The notes under the pieces are model-generated. The model was given only the letters and a program-made list of their open reading frames with translations. It searched no databases and was not told the DNA's origin. From NCBI GenBank assembly GCA_014529385.2, contig CM043959.1:3193358-3253357 (forward strand): DNA of 60,000 nucleotides, in the 5' to 3' direction. Positions 1 to 10,879 of this stretch are shown piece by piece (within the stretch, counting starts at the first letter, position 1; every line of letters starts with the position of its first letter). Both the position numbers and the translations under genes were made by a program. This DNA comes from Adiantum capillus-veneris. Taxonomy: Eukaryota > Streptophyta > Polypodiopsida > Polypodiales > Pteridaceae.

Positions 1-139
1 AGAGCGATGAAGTAAAGAGCGCGCCCGATGCGCGATGTACGAAGGGTGGGAGTGGCTAACAAGTCCGGGGTTAGGACATGAAGATTCTTTAAGAACCAGT
101 TTCCAAAGTCCCCAAGTGCCCCTCAAGCTCTAATACCAC
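1..139 (-). mobile_element. 5' leader remnant of a non-autonomous LTR element (family A, copy A1)
   Basis: Read on the minus strand, this follows a primer-binding site at 127-138 (complement of TGGTATTAGAGC, one change from the usual initiator-Met site). It contains a stretch matching the leader of the better-preserved family member at 22680-22800, with the same words about 'CCGGACTTGTTAGCCACTCC' and a GCGCGC-rich segment. No coding sequence is visible. The element runs off the left edge of the window. Confidence 0.6.
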
Positions 140-690
140 TGTAACGGACTTGGACAGCCCAAGTCGTTAATCTCACAAGACAGAGCACAGAATAACTTAA
201 ATACTTCACAAACTTAATCACAATTAAATAGAGAGTCGACAAGGCCCGACGTAATTCCGTGCTCAGAGGTATTGGCCCCAAAACCTGACGCCCCTTTCGG
301 TATTTATTTTTATATTAATGCTTGAGCAAAGTTACAACTCCTGCGGGCCCTCTCTGCTCAAAAGCTCGTATGCTAACTAAGTTCAGCGTGGCCCTAAGTC
401 CATATTTATAGGCCCTTGGCCTTCAAACTCAAATGCAGTTACAGGAAAAGCTTCGAACTCAAAAGCACTTGCCCAAAAGCAACCAGTGTGAATTGCGGAA
501 ATCCGTAAAACCATGTACTTACCAAGCCAGATCAAGATCTCAGAATGTCCATAAGGGCATTTAAGCCCTTTCTTCCCGCAAACTCTGCCACGTGGCACAA
601 CGCAAAACGCAAAAATGTGTATTGCTGCCACGTCAGCATGCCATCCCGTTTTTCGGGGGTTTCCGTACAACAGTCCACGTCATTTACGTT
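140..690 (-). mobile_element. LTR, family A (copy A1), truncated by a LINE
   Basis: The LTR end begins TGTAACGG next to the primer site, matching the LTR end at 5215 (TGTAATAGG). The conserved family marks are present on the minus strand: the GGGGCC / GGGCGTC / CCGAAA block near 273-317, a TATA-like TATAAATATGG near 400 beside GGCCCTTGGCC, and TGACGTGG modules near 580-685. The far end is missing because LINE sequence begins at about 694. Confidence 0.6.
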
Positions 691-693
691 ATG

Positions 694-2760
694 TGGGTTG
701 TCAGGTTGGCTGGACTTGTCCCCAGAGAAGCAGACTGCTCCGTTCCTCCTCTCCATTAGGAGGAAAGTACTTCATTGGAGTTATGCATGGCTCTCTTTGG
801 CACGCAGAGTTGTAGTGGCCAATCAGGTGTTGTTGGCTACTATGTGGTACATCATGTCTTGCTGGATCTTCTCGAGCTCCTACATCAGCCAACTGGAGAC
901 GCTGATCAAGAATTTTCTATGGTCAAGGCGCGACACCCAGTTAGCCCGGGCCAAAGTGGCCTGGCAGGTCATCACCTTACCATGTTCTCAAGGGGGGCTG
1001 GGGATCATCCAAGCACAGCACATCACAACACAGCAGAGCCCTCCTTGGGAAGCTTGTCGTCAAAGGACTACTTCCAGGGGAGGAGCCTTGGAAGGAGTTG
1101 TTGCTCACCGGATTTGGGCTTCAGTCTCGCGAGCCCTTGGAGCCCGTCCACCAAGTGGATTTTTACAAAGATGCGCAGAGTTGGTCTGAGCAAGACATTG
1201 GAAAACCAATTTGCTACGAGACTGCTTAGGTCCTGGGGGTCTGGAGCAGCATCAACCCACTTGCACGGAGGAGCACTTGACACAGCCTCTTGTTTGGAAC
1301 CCCATGGTTCGCACACACTGGGCCAACCGGTTCGTGGTAGGTCTTACGTTTCTTGGGATCCCATGGTAGAGGGTCCAACCCGCACTCTCGATGACTTGCT
1401 TCAATTTTCAGGCTTGCTCCAGGATGTTCACAGCATACAGTTACGAGGCATGAGGGGGGTGCAGAGCATGTGTCAAGATATTACAAAGGCTATACCAATT
1501 GAATGGCTTACCCCTCTAGAGGCCGTAGCTCCCAGATGGATAGGAACCTTCACGCGGCTGGAGGTCCTCATTGCACTTCGAGCTTGCTCGAAGTCAGTAC
1601 CCCTCATGTTCTTTGAGGTTCAACGAGAGGATCACCTTCACAACGTCTCAATAGAGGCTCCACAGGTTGCAGAGTGTTGTTTTCAGACGATAAGAGTTGT
1701 AGGCATCTATGGGAGGACTTGTGTCATAGATCCTAACCGAGCAGATCTTGAGACAAGACACTGGCGGGTTTGGGCTTGGGAGAGCCGCCCTCTAGCACGA
1801 GTGCAATGGGACCCAGGAGAGTTGTTCTTGCGGGATCCTTTCTCTTCAACCGATCACCCAGGGACTCCCTTTTTCTAGTACACAGCTCCCTTGAGGCGTC
1901 ACATATTGGCAGCACGGAGAGAGGCTCATCATCCTGCGGCACTTCACTGGCAGGAGGAGGGCCTCACAGTTGAGTTCTTGTCAGGTTTCTGGGAGCGGTT
2001 GTGGGACAGCAAGCAGCCGAGGAGAGTTACTATGTTTCAGTGGCTAGTTGCACACATAGCTACAGTGGTTGGGAGTTGGTTAGTACATAGCGGTTTCTTG
2101 ACAGCATGTGCAGCTTGTGGCCATCCTTTGGAGAGTCAGCCTCACTCTTTATGGGAATGCCCCATGACACAGCAGGTTTGGCTTCGTGTTCTTCGGCTAA
2201 TGCGAGCCCTTTCCACATCCAGATAGTACACTTAGGGTGCTGCAGCCTGGTCCACTCTCACAGGCCCTGCGCTCCATTTTGAGTTGGCTTCCACCAGCAT
2301 GATGATAGTGATTCAGGGGGGTTGACCTACACTCCAGCTTGCCACAGAGCTCACCCCCCAGGAATGGTGAAGTGATAAAGAGTGGTGTTGGGAGCTCATC
2401 TGCGGCCTGGCACCCTGGTTCATCTGGCAGGCCCGCTGCTTCCGCATCTTTGAGGCTCGCCCTGTCCCACCGACAAGGACGGTTCGTGACTTTTGGCTGG
2501 AGGTGATTCACACACTCAGGGGTCAGTTTGAGAGACTTCAGGGCAGCTCGGACCGCATGCGGGAGCGCCAGGAGGCTTTCTTGCAACTTTGGCGCCCAAG
2601 GCCTTTCTTCACCATGGTGCCTAGATGGTACTACCAGCCACCAGTGTCATCTCGTGATTAGCCCTCAATATACGTACTTTGTTTCCTCACTGGGAGGTCT
2701 CCCTGTCTGGTTGAGGGTAGTAGATTGGGAAGAGGGATGGTGTTAATCATCAGCTTCATT
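694..2760 (+). pseudogene. LINE ORF2 3' part (thumb/connection region, zf-RVT, C-terminus), 5'-truncated
   Basis: This is the C-terminal third of a plant non-LTR retrotransposon ORF2. Translations give the region after the RT core (LSLARRVVVANQVLLATMWY, then AKVAWQVITLPCSQGGLGII) at about 740-1010. A zf-RVT zinc-binding domain follows at about 1985-2200 with ACAACGHPLESQPHSLWECP, whose C, C, H and C are the expected ligands. A conserved tail (FRIFEARPVPP, FWLEVIHTLRGQFE) lies near 2440-2620. The reading frame changes several times and stops interrupt it, so it is dead. The RT catalytic core and endonuclease are absent, as expected of a 5'-truncated insertion. The same family occurs at 11991-18185 (minus) and 31961-34150. 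No poly(A) tail or target duplication is evident. Confidence 0.8.
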
Positions 2761-3133
2761 CCTCTTAAAGGTAATCTTCCAGTTGCTCAATACTCGGCTC
2801 TCTCACTCTATAGGAGAAGTCCACGCCTTACCCAGGTTAAGTTTGGTCACTAGATTGACAAATTATTGTTTAGGTCACAATGCACATTGGCTTGTAATTC
2901 TCCACAATGGTTTACATGTGTAAAGCATAAGGAAAAGCAACTTTGAATACTAGACCCTAAAATTCCTATTATTCTGAAGCTAGAGTTTTAGGGGCAGTGA
3001 CAAACTAAATTTCTCCTTGTGCAATGTTTCCTGTTTTTCCTTCATGTGATACCTGACTATAACCCAAGATTTACGAGAACATATAATGCCTTCCAACTGG
3101 CATTGTAACCAGACTAACAGAAAAGAAACTTAC

Positions 3134-4678
3134 ATGAAACACATGCGCCTTCATACAGACGTTTAGGAAAAAGTAGTATAGCATGTGCTGTGTAAAGCAT
3201 CAAAAAATACAATGTATTCAAACCCTCAAAGAAGTGACTGGAGGCACAACTTCAAAAATACCCATGAGACAAGATAGAATCAAACCAAAATTAGCAGCCG
3301 TTGCTATCAAAATATCGAAAACCGAAGAACCAAGTTTTACTTCATTCTGAAGAAACTCATCAGCCAATGTAAACATAAAGTTTATGTCTTTATTGTCCTT
3401 GCATATCCTGCAAATAACAGCTAAAAAACACTTCATTATCTTGAAGCAACGTTCATCAAGAGACTTCAATCAACATGGACGAATACAAAACACTCCAGCC
3501 ATAATCACACAGTTGCACAAAAGTTGCATCCTTGCATAGGATCTTAACTCCAATTTGTAAATGCCACTAGACACATTTTTTAAAAATGTTCTGCATGCCA
3601 ACACTATTATTTGCTAGCAAGGATTTATGTCTCATGCAGCTCAAAATGACAAAACAACAAGGCTTGCAATTGACAGAGCTAAATATCCATGATTTTGCAA
3701 AAGTGTACACAAACTGTTTAAATACAAACCTTATCATGATTTCCGCTGTTTGTGTCGTGGGAATGATCAGATTTTTTAGCATTGTCTCAAAGGTCTTCTT
3801 CATAAGGCCCATATTCCTTTCCTGTCTTGCATGGCTCTGATCAGACAACCAAACCAGATTTTTCACATTAGCAATGTTCTTCCATGGCTGTGTATGTATA
3901 GATTATTAAAAAAAAAAAAGCATGCGCGCACGCACACACGCGCGCACGCGCGGGGCATGCATGAGCGCACACGCATACATGTATGCACCTGCATGCATGA
4001 GCGCACATGCAAGGATGTATTATATACGTATACACTTGTTACTTTATTTAATAATTCCTCTATTTATCTCCTTATTTGTGCTATAATAATGGCACTTACC
4101 AAAAACATGTGAGCAGTTTGGATGTTTGGAGAAAGTCCATAGACATTATGCTTCCAAAGAGCCTTCAGACCTTTTGTGAAAAATTACCAAAGGAGCCTTT
4201 TAGTGCCACATATGAGGTGGGAGTTCAACCCAATGATGACAAAACAGGATTGCAAGGCTAAAGCTGTGGACCACATAAAAAGACATGCACTAAAGGAAAA
4301 TGCAGCAAGTTTCAATGTATTCTGGAAGACTGAAATCAGACATACCTAGCTCATATGTCTTAGACTTCAAGCTTGCAGAGACAGCTAATGCAGAAATGTT
4401 TTCATTAAAATTGTGCTTCACACGTCCCTTTGAGGATCTCTGCAGAAGAAAACACAGTGTTAAAGTAGTTCTGTGGGAGTAGACGAGGCTTCTTAAATAA
4501 ATTATATAAAACATTACATGGATGCGGTACTTCTGCAGTGTTTGAAAAGCCAATTCCACCTCTCCAGTAGAATTGCACTCCTCTAAAATACGGCGCATGA
4601 GTGCAAGTGGTACAGAATTTTTCCCTTGTACGTGATTCATGAATGTCTCATGCAAAACTCTAATCTCTGCGCTGCAAT
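3134..4678 (-). CDS. PPR/TPR-like gene fragment, six phase-compatible exons, one in-frame stop
   Basis: Six exons on the minus strand join in a consistent phase. They are 4678-4518 (acceptor CTTACAG, donor GTAATG), 4439-4346 (TTCTGCAG / GTATGT), 4263-4100 (TCCACAG / GTAAGT), 3836-3730 (TGATCAG / GTTTGT), 3407-3262 (TTTGCAG / GTATTT) and 3187-3134 (ACACAG / GTAAGT). The joined reading is helical-repeat-like, for example EVELAFQTLQKYR, GLSPNIQTAHMF, FETMLKNLIIPTTQTAEIM and FTLADEFLQNEVK, resembling plant pentatricopeptide/TPR proteins. Exon 4263-4100 has one in-frame TAA at 4186-4184, so the copy may be a pseudogene. No start or stop exon was found: an LTR lies upstream (5215) and a LINE downstream (2760). 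The family assignment rests on motif style only. The exon structure is the stronger claim. Confidence 0.55.
3908..4022. repeat. alternating purine-pyrimidine (GC/AC) tract in an intron
   Basis: A run of A is followed by CGCGCACGCACACACGCGCG-type alternation and repeated GCATGCATGAGCGCAC words. It lies in the inferred intron 3837-4099 of the PPR-like gene. Such tracts can adopt Z-DNA; that is general knowledge and not shown here. Confidence 0.7.
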
Positions 4679-4789
4679 CTGTAAGCACAGTAACACAATA
4701 ATACAGAAGTAAATGAGATGAAGATTGCACATATAACCTATGGAACAAGGCTGCCAGAATAAGTAAATTCAATCCTTCCCACTCATGTA

Positions 4790-5010
4790 AGGTAGGCTTA
4801 CGACTTCCTTTTCAAGCCTAATTATGATTCAAAAACGGCACAATATATAACACGAGTCTATACCTTTCACTTCCTTTAAAAGACAATTTCGACTTACCCT
4901 CAATTCATCTAGGATAAGTCTTTACTTCATTTTCCAGCCTAATCATCATTCAGAAACACAACATATACAACCAGTCTACACCTTGCACTCTCCTTCAAAG
5001 TGAATTTGGG
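4790..5010. repeat. degenerate direct duplication (about 118 bp) of a dispersed repeat
   Basis: Two imperfect copies share words such as CTAATTATGATTCA / CTAATCATCATTCA, then AGTCTATACCTTTCACTTCC / AGTCTACACCTTGCACTCTC, then AATTTGGGCTTA and ATCTAGGATAAG. The same core recurs at 7146-7225 (minus), 35219-35300 and 35475-35550. Confidence 0.6.
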
Positions 5011-5214
5011 CTTATGTCCCTTGCTGAGCCATTGTCTTTCCCAAGTGTGACCTTCAAGTGCAATGTGCAAATATGCATGTGTATAGTAGATACAACACTC
5101 TTTATCTTTGTACAAGTATTTAATTACAGATCAACACAATTTTGTTTATAAAGTAGGTGGATAACTAGCTCAAATCTACAGAAATTATGTTTCTACCTTA
5201 CAAACCATATCCCA

Positions 5215-5771
5215 TGTAATAGGCTTGGACATTCCAAGCAAGAAATCAATAGCAACACACATGAGAAACTCGAACAATAGAACTTGAAAATAGAGAGAGA
5301 GAAGAGGAGAGTCAACGTAAAGAGACAAAGTTCCACTTCCAAATGCATTGGCCCCAAAGTCTAGCACCCCTTTTGGTACTTCTCTGTTTATTAATTCACA
5401 AAGATACAATAGCTGGGGGACTCATCTTTTGGTTCCATGCACTAAAATGCCAAAGTGAGCCCCCAGAGCCGTATTTAAAGGCCCTTGGCCTAAAAGCACA
5501 CAAAATGAAAAGCTATGCTCCCAAAATCTTCAAACTCCCAAAAGATACCGCCAATTCTTGCTTCCGTGTTCTAGGGCCTGTCCATACAAGTGCCACATCG
5601 ACAATCATCCGCGTTTTGCGGGCCAGTGCGTACAATCAGCCACGTCAACAATTTGAGCCGATTCATTTTTAAAGGGTTTAGGCCCCTCTGTCAAAGTCTT
5701 CAAAGTTGTCCAAGGTTTGGATTTTAATCCCTAACCCCCTAGGAACTTTGCCACGTCACTAACTTGTGACA
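5215..5771 (-). mobile_element. LTR, family A (copy A2)
   Basis: Complete-looking LTR with TG...CA ends. On the plus strand it runs from TGTAATAGG to TTGTGACA, so on the minus strand it starts TGTCACAAG. Just outside its 5' side, on the minus strand at 5798-5772, is a polypurine tract reading TTTCAAGAGGGGGG. Inside are the GGGGCC block (5350-5395), a TATA-like TTTAAATA next to GGGCC (about 5472) and CACGT-containing modules. Confidence 0.7.
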
Positions 5772-5798
5772 TACCCCCCTCTTGAAAGAAGAGTAATC
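5772..5798 (-). promoter_or_regulatory. polypurine tract of copy A2
   Basis: Minus-strand sequence GCGATTACTCTTCTTTCAAG followed by GGGGGG abuts the TGTCACA LTR start. The nearly identical tract precedes the 3' LTR at 24113-24128 and the LTR at 27954. Confidence 0.65.
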
Positions 5799-5799
5799 G

Positions 5800-6390
5800 C
5801 AACCAACCTACACATCCCAATCGAGGGGCCTAAATCCTTGCAGAAGTAAAAGAAGGAGAAGTCCTCACCAACTTACAGATCCTCGCCAAGTGGCCTATGG
5901 GTTAGGATTAAAATCCTAACTCTCAACAACTTATGAGACCCCGGCCGATGGGGCCTAAATCAATGGAGAGACACACACAATAAACTTACGTAAAGGTTGA
6001 TGATAGGGCAGCTGTACTGACACCCACGTTTTGCGTTGTACTGATGACGTGGGAGTTGTACGGATTTACGTAATTTCTGTCAGCCACTTTGGAGCTAGCT
6101 TTTGGGAGAACATACTTTAAATCTTGATGCTTTTCATGTAAACTACTTTTGGATGGCCAAGGGCCTTTAAATATCCATAAGGGCTTACCCGCAGGAGATG
6201 CAGAGCAATGCCGCCAATGTTGTAATGTGTTGAAGCAATATAAAGAAATACCAAAAGAGGCACGACGGTTTGGGGCCAGTGTAGCTTGGGGGTGGAAATC
6301 CACCACTCTGTGTCTCGTGTGAAGTGTTGAAGCGTCTAACCTCTGTTCAGTCTATTCTTTTCCGTTGGCACGTGGTGCCGTCCTGTTAGA
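5800..6390 (+). mobile_element. LTR, family A (copy A3), plus orientation
   Basis: It begins inside the LTR (the first few bases of the LTR are missing) with CCAACCTACACATCCCAATC, matching CCAACTTGCAAATCCCAGCC of the intact copy near 21990. It carries GACGTGGGAGTTGTACGGAT modules, the TATA-like GGGCCTTTAAATAT near 6161, and the AATATAAAGAAATACC...GGTTTGGGGCC block at 6238-6282. It ends at TGTTAGA, a mutated TGTGACA, before a primer site at 6392-6403 (TGGTATCAAAGC). Confidence 0.65.
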
Positions 6391-7345
6391 GTGGTATCAA
6401 AGCTCCAATCGTGTGCTTTTTTGAAAGCATTCTGGTCCTTCAAGAGCAGACAGAGCAAGATGGTGCTTCCATAATCTACATAAATTTATTTCCCTTTTCT
6501 CAAGAAAAAACAGGACCCACAGGAGGCTATGGGTTTGGATGTAGAAGAAACTACAAGACAGGGAGGCAATGAAAGAGAAGTTCGTTTTTGCCCTAAAAAG
6601 CACAAAAAAACATGCTTTTTAACTCTTTTCTATATTGCAAAGGCCTCTAAAAATCTCTTCAATGGTTGAGAATTTGGATATGCAAAAGAAGTCAAAGTTG
6701 ATCCTCTCGACGAGCCCTACACATTGACGTGAGCAGATTTTGATTCCGATAATTTTTTAAAAATTAGGGTATTCAGCAGCAAATTAGGGTTTTTGCAACA
6801 TGGGTCAAAATTATGTTTTGGGTGCTTTTTGCAGACAACAGGTAATACAAAAAGCATTTGGGAGCATCAAGCTAGAGATCCACTCTTTTTCAACGATGCG
6901 CACCATTTGCTTGAGAAATTGTTTGAGAATACTGTTTGGAATTTGTTTGATCTGTTTGAACTTGTTTTGGTGCCATTTTGAGATGCTTGATTATGGCCTT
7001 AATACTAGTTTCAATGTTTTTGGAAACACTTTTGGATTCTCATGGCTTGGGCTTTTCTTGAAGGAGTATTCAAGAGGAAATTTTGATTGCAAAGTTGTGT
7101 TTTACTCATGGCCCCAACTTTCCCGGGAGGAGTACTGAAGAGAAGAATTCATATACCTAGATGAATCCAGGATAAGCCCAAATTCACCCTTGAAGGAAAG
7201 TGCAAGGTATAGACCCATGGTAGTCACCCACAAGACAATATAACCATTAGCTCCGTCATGCATAGTATTGACTAAATACCATGACATCCCCATTGCTTGA
7301 TAATGTTTGAATATACTCGTGGCCCGAACCTTGTTGGTTATTTGC
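6391..7345 (+). mobile_element. non-coding internal region of family A copy A3, truncated
   Basis: Downstream of the primer site the sequence resembles the internal region of the intact element. It has the TTTGTTTGA/GGAATTTGTTTGA words (6925-6960), a TACTCATGGCCCC unit with GGGAGGAGTACTGA (7104-7138) and another degenerate unit at 7300-7345 (CTCGTGGCCCGAACCTTG, GGTTATTTGCGG). The dispersed repeat at 7146-7225 lies between them. No gag or pol homology is visible. Confidence 0.5.
7146..7225 (-). repeat. dispersed repeat, minus-strand copy
   Basis: On the minus strand it contains GGTCTATACCTTGCACTTTC, then CTTCAAGGGTGAATTTGGGC, then TTATCCTGGATTCATCTAGG. It is nearly the same as the copies at 35219-35300 and 35475-35550. 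Confidence 0.65.
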
Positions 7346-8164
7346 GGTAATGAACAATCTTTTGAACTTCACCCACATTTTCGGAGGTTTCTTATGCAAG
7401 AGCAAGGATGATCACCAAGTCTGAGCATTACCTTTGGAAAGACGTTTCCTTTCATGCCTTGGAGGCTTCCAAGAAGCAACCCTCATAGAAAGCATAGTAT
7501 CAAACTACTATACGTAGGCAAGAGCTCCTTGAAGCCTGAAAAAATGTCAAATCGTATGGCTTGACCTCCATCTTTGAACTCTTTGGTCTTCTTTTTCTTC
7601 TTTTCCAAGTAGTCATACTCAGTCGGTCTCAATAGGTGGTTCTATTTCTTACCAAGGACACGGGAATCACTGTCTGAACTATATAAAGAAAACCAGGTGT
7701 CCTCTGAATTGCTAGAATGCTTTCTGTGCTTTCTCTTCCTCCACTTCTTCGCCTCTTTTCCTACTCACTGGAATACGAGAAAGAAGAACTCTTTGAACTT
7801 TCTAAAGACAAAGATAAAGAACTGACAGACTTTTTGTTCAAGAGCGTCGTCAAACTCTTCTTGCGAGTACAATCTTTGCTTTTCTACACAAGAGTGAGCC
7901 TTATCAAGCACATGATTCTTCAAATACTTCACCTAGCTCGGATTCTTGGAGTACATTCGTAAGGCACATGTCTTAACATAGAGTTGACGTCAGTAAGTCC
8001 TTGTCGAGATCCTATGTCGGTGCTGTTAAATTGGCTTTATCTCAAAAAAAAAAATCTAAATGAATTATTGGATATAAGAGAAAGGGTTTTCTCGCTTGGG
8101 ACACTAGAAAAAATAACTCTAAATGAATTATTGAAATTTTTAGTGAGAAGGTTTTTGTCACTGG
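7346..8164. other. no recognisable gene
   Basis: Only short open frames without recognisable domains are present. A short direct repeat, CTAAATGAATTATTG, occurs near 8056 and 8120. Confidence 0.4.
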
Positions 8165-8460
8165 AGACATCCGAGTACAGATATTTCTTGTGCGTCATTC
8201 AAAGTAATGATGGGAGCACTGTGAATGGGAATATCTGTAAGGCCACCAGGAACGGGTACATCTGATGCGTCACATTGGATGGGTGACAGGGAGCATCGGG
8301 AAGAAGTATTCGACCATCCTGGGAACAGACATCTATGATGTATCATAGGATGGGTGACATAGAGCATCGTGAAGAAGATTGTATCGTAAGTTTGGTAGGA
8401 AAGGACTAGGTGATGGTTATTCCTGATGCATCACAAGGTGGGTGACAGGTGCATCAAAAA
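8165..8460. repeat. degenerate tandem repeat (about 75-80 bp unit)
   Basis: Words such as GATGCGTCACATTGGATGGG / GATGTATCATAGGATGGG / GATGCATCACAAGGTGGG, followed by TGACAGGGAGCATCG-like text, recur three to four times. No coding potential is recognised. Confidence 0.55.
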
Positions 8461-10255
8461 GGAAATATCCATAATCAAACTCCGAACTGTGTTAGATTTT
8501 GTGCACAAGGATGAGTACACACTAGGATGAAGATAGGTTCATATGAAACTTTGAGGAAAAACGGAGTGAGGCTTTTTTGTGGCTATGCTCAAGCAGTGTG
8601 AGGTAGGTTTCTCATGTCAAGTTGTGCTTAGCCATGTTTAGCCTTGGGTTTTGGCTTGATTCCATGGCCATCAGGCTCCTACAAGCTTGGAGTATTTTTC
8701 CGAGCTTTGCCAATATTTTTTCCTATTGCCTTGGGGCGTCCGGTGCTATCTTTTCCCTATTTTTGTAAGGATTCTAGTTAAAAAACCTTAATTGCGTAAT
8801 TAAACTCATGATTCAGACTTAAGAAACTTGAACTTGACTCACAGATAAGACTCTAAAGACTCTGTGTTTGATTGATTGAATGCTTTTTGAAACTCTTACA
8901 AGAGGTCTCTTATATAGAAACTGAAGAGACACGATGAAAAGACATGACCATAGGTCAAGAGACATGACTCTAGGCCAATAGTCATGTCCTTCTGCTGTAG
9001 AGTCATGACCCTTCGGCGTAAAGGTGCAACCATTCGCTGAAGAGGCATGGCTATTCACCGAACATGTGCAACTCTTGGGCGAAGGGACAAATCCTTTGGA
9101 GAATCGGGGGTCTCGGATATGGTGCGTCTTCGTAGCTGCAAAAGAATCAAGCAAGAAGGTAATACCAAGACAAAGAATACATCACAATCATGACATACCC
9201 ACCCATTTAAAATAAAACCCAGGGTAGTTGTAGAAACTCCGGGAGAAGGAAAATGTATTGTTGTAGTGCTTCTGCATCCAAAGAATCTCGACAAATTTGT
9301 TGTCGATCATCAAGAAAACCTCCCATAAAAGGTTGCAAACCTATCCCATAACCGGTGCTAATAAGCTCAAAAGAGGGCAAAGGAGTGACCAAATCTGTAG
9401 GACCGTACTAAGATCGGGGAAGGAGAGAACACAGAGAAAGGAAGTTTACACTCCATCAAGACCTCCTTCAACTGTTGTCATTGTCGGCCACCTCTAAACC
9501 TCATCCAAGGAAGTCAGATGATCAAAAAAGAAGTGGTTCTGGAGATAGAAGCATCCCTCTCCACCTGTCAAAGCTAACACCACGACATGCACTGGAACAT
9601 GCACTTGAATTGCTGCATACCGGATGAGCAAGAGACTACGAAGCCAGAATTGAAACTTTCATCATTACATCGACAATGAAAAATCAAAGAGCATCCTTAG
9701 CTCCAAGAAGGAAAAAAATCCCCCTTTGTCATCCATAATCACAATCTAGTACAAAAGTGCAATTGAACCATCAACATGCTACACATCAGATAGGTAGCTC
9801 CGTCGATAATTCCAAGAAAGACGTGCATTTGCAAAAGACACAACAAATCTGCCAATCCATCTACTCGAAGAAAACGCAACCATAGAAATCTGCTCCAAAA
9901 GAGTTGAAGAAGATCCTACTGTTGTTCAAACACTTCTCTCCGAAGATGAAGTTGGAAATGAATAGCTTCCCCTCTGGATCCAACAGCCGCATGCCCGCTG
10001 CCCTTGCGGGAAGACACGACAACATGACTCCATCTTGGAAAACCAAAGCAATCCGGCACTATTACACATCCTGCAACCTCATGGGGTTCCTTTCGATGAA
10101 GAGAGGTCAGGGTAAACAAGGGTAAAGACGAGAAAGTCGTAGACGGGGATCCAAGGCCTCAAATTAGCCCCAAGCTCAAGAAAAACAGGAAAAAACAGCA
10201 AGCTCGGCACTGGATCAGTCAAATCTGAGCATCCAAGGTGGTCGTGACACCTAGG
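8461..10255. other. probable interior of a decayed minus-strand LTR element; no gene recognised
   Basis: No conserved domain is visible in any frame. A TCATGAC-type repeat family occurs at 8940-9060. The right edge abuts a minus-strand primer-binding-site-like sequence at 10256-10267, which suggests this is internal retroelement sequence. That is inference only. Confidence 0.3.
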
Positions 10256-10267
10256 GCTCTGATACCA
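10256..10267 (-). other. primer-binding-site-like sequence (initiator-Met tRNA)
   Basis: The plus strand reads GCTCTGATACCA, the exact complement of TGGTATCAGAGC. It would mark the border between an LTR to the right (starting at TGCCAAAAGCAGG) and element interior to the left. The matching LTR limits could not be fixed. Confidence 0.5.
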
Positions 10268-10404
10268 TGCCAAAAGCAGGCAACGAAAGATGCAATGAAG
10301 ACAAGAACTGGCTTGTGATCGGGTGGACACCTCGATTCTGATCTAGAACACCTAGAATGCCACATACATGAACAAGGCACACCTGTGGAGAAGAGAGATC
10401 ACTG

Positions 10405-10448
10405 AGGTAGAGAGAGAGAGAGGACATCATAGAGAGAGAGAGAGAGAG
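10405..10448. repeat. AG microsatellite
   Basis: Two runs of AG dinucleotides are separated by a short GACATCAT interruption. Confidence 0.85.
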
Positions 10449-10879
10449 GCTCTCCATGCTGATAACAAGCTGCTCATACAAGTGACCAAGGGTGGTCTGG
10501 CATAGATCCGATATGCCCTACGGATAGACCTGAGGTACACACCAGCGGTTGGTACTGACACTGCATCTGCTCCAGCACATGAGACCACTGGCAAGGCCTA
10601 AACATGGGCTGCCCTAGCCTCCTCAGAAAGCGAGACTTTGGCAGGATCTCTCCTGGCAAAAAGGCTGATCTGAAGGGAGAAGAAACCGGATCATGGCCGC
10701 CCTATGGTGTGGCTACCCCTTGGACACGGATTTGCTCCTCCCCTATGCCAACACCAAGATGGAGGTGCTCTGCATCTGCATGATCATAGCGCCTCCATGC
10801 ATCTACCTTGAGAAGGAAAAAACGCAAGGTAGATAGTCGCTTAGCTTAATTTATGATCGCAATAACTTAAGATGGTCGT

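Noticed and set aside
775-1878. 367-codon plus-strand open frame
   Set aside because: Mostly out of frame with the LINE ORF2 it overlaps. The recognisable LINE motifs lie in the neighbouring frames.
4170-4190. A 17-nt GT...AG micro-intron that would remove the in-frame stop of the PPR-like gene
   Set aside because: It is far shorter than any plausible plant intron. The stop is reported as it stands.
5195-5214. A possible upstream exon end (TGGGATATGGTTTGTAAG|GTAGAA, minus strand) of the PPR-like gene
   Set aside because: The same bases fit a decayed primer site next to the LTR at 5215, and no phase-compatible exon continues.
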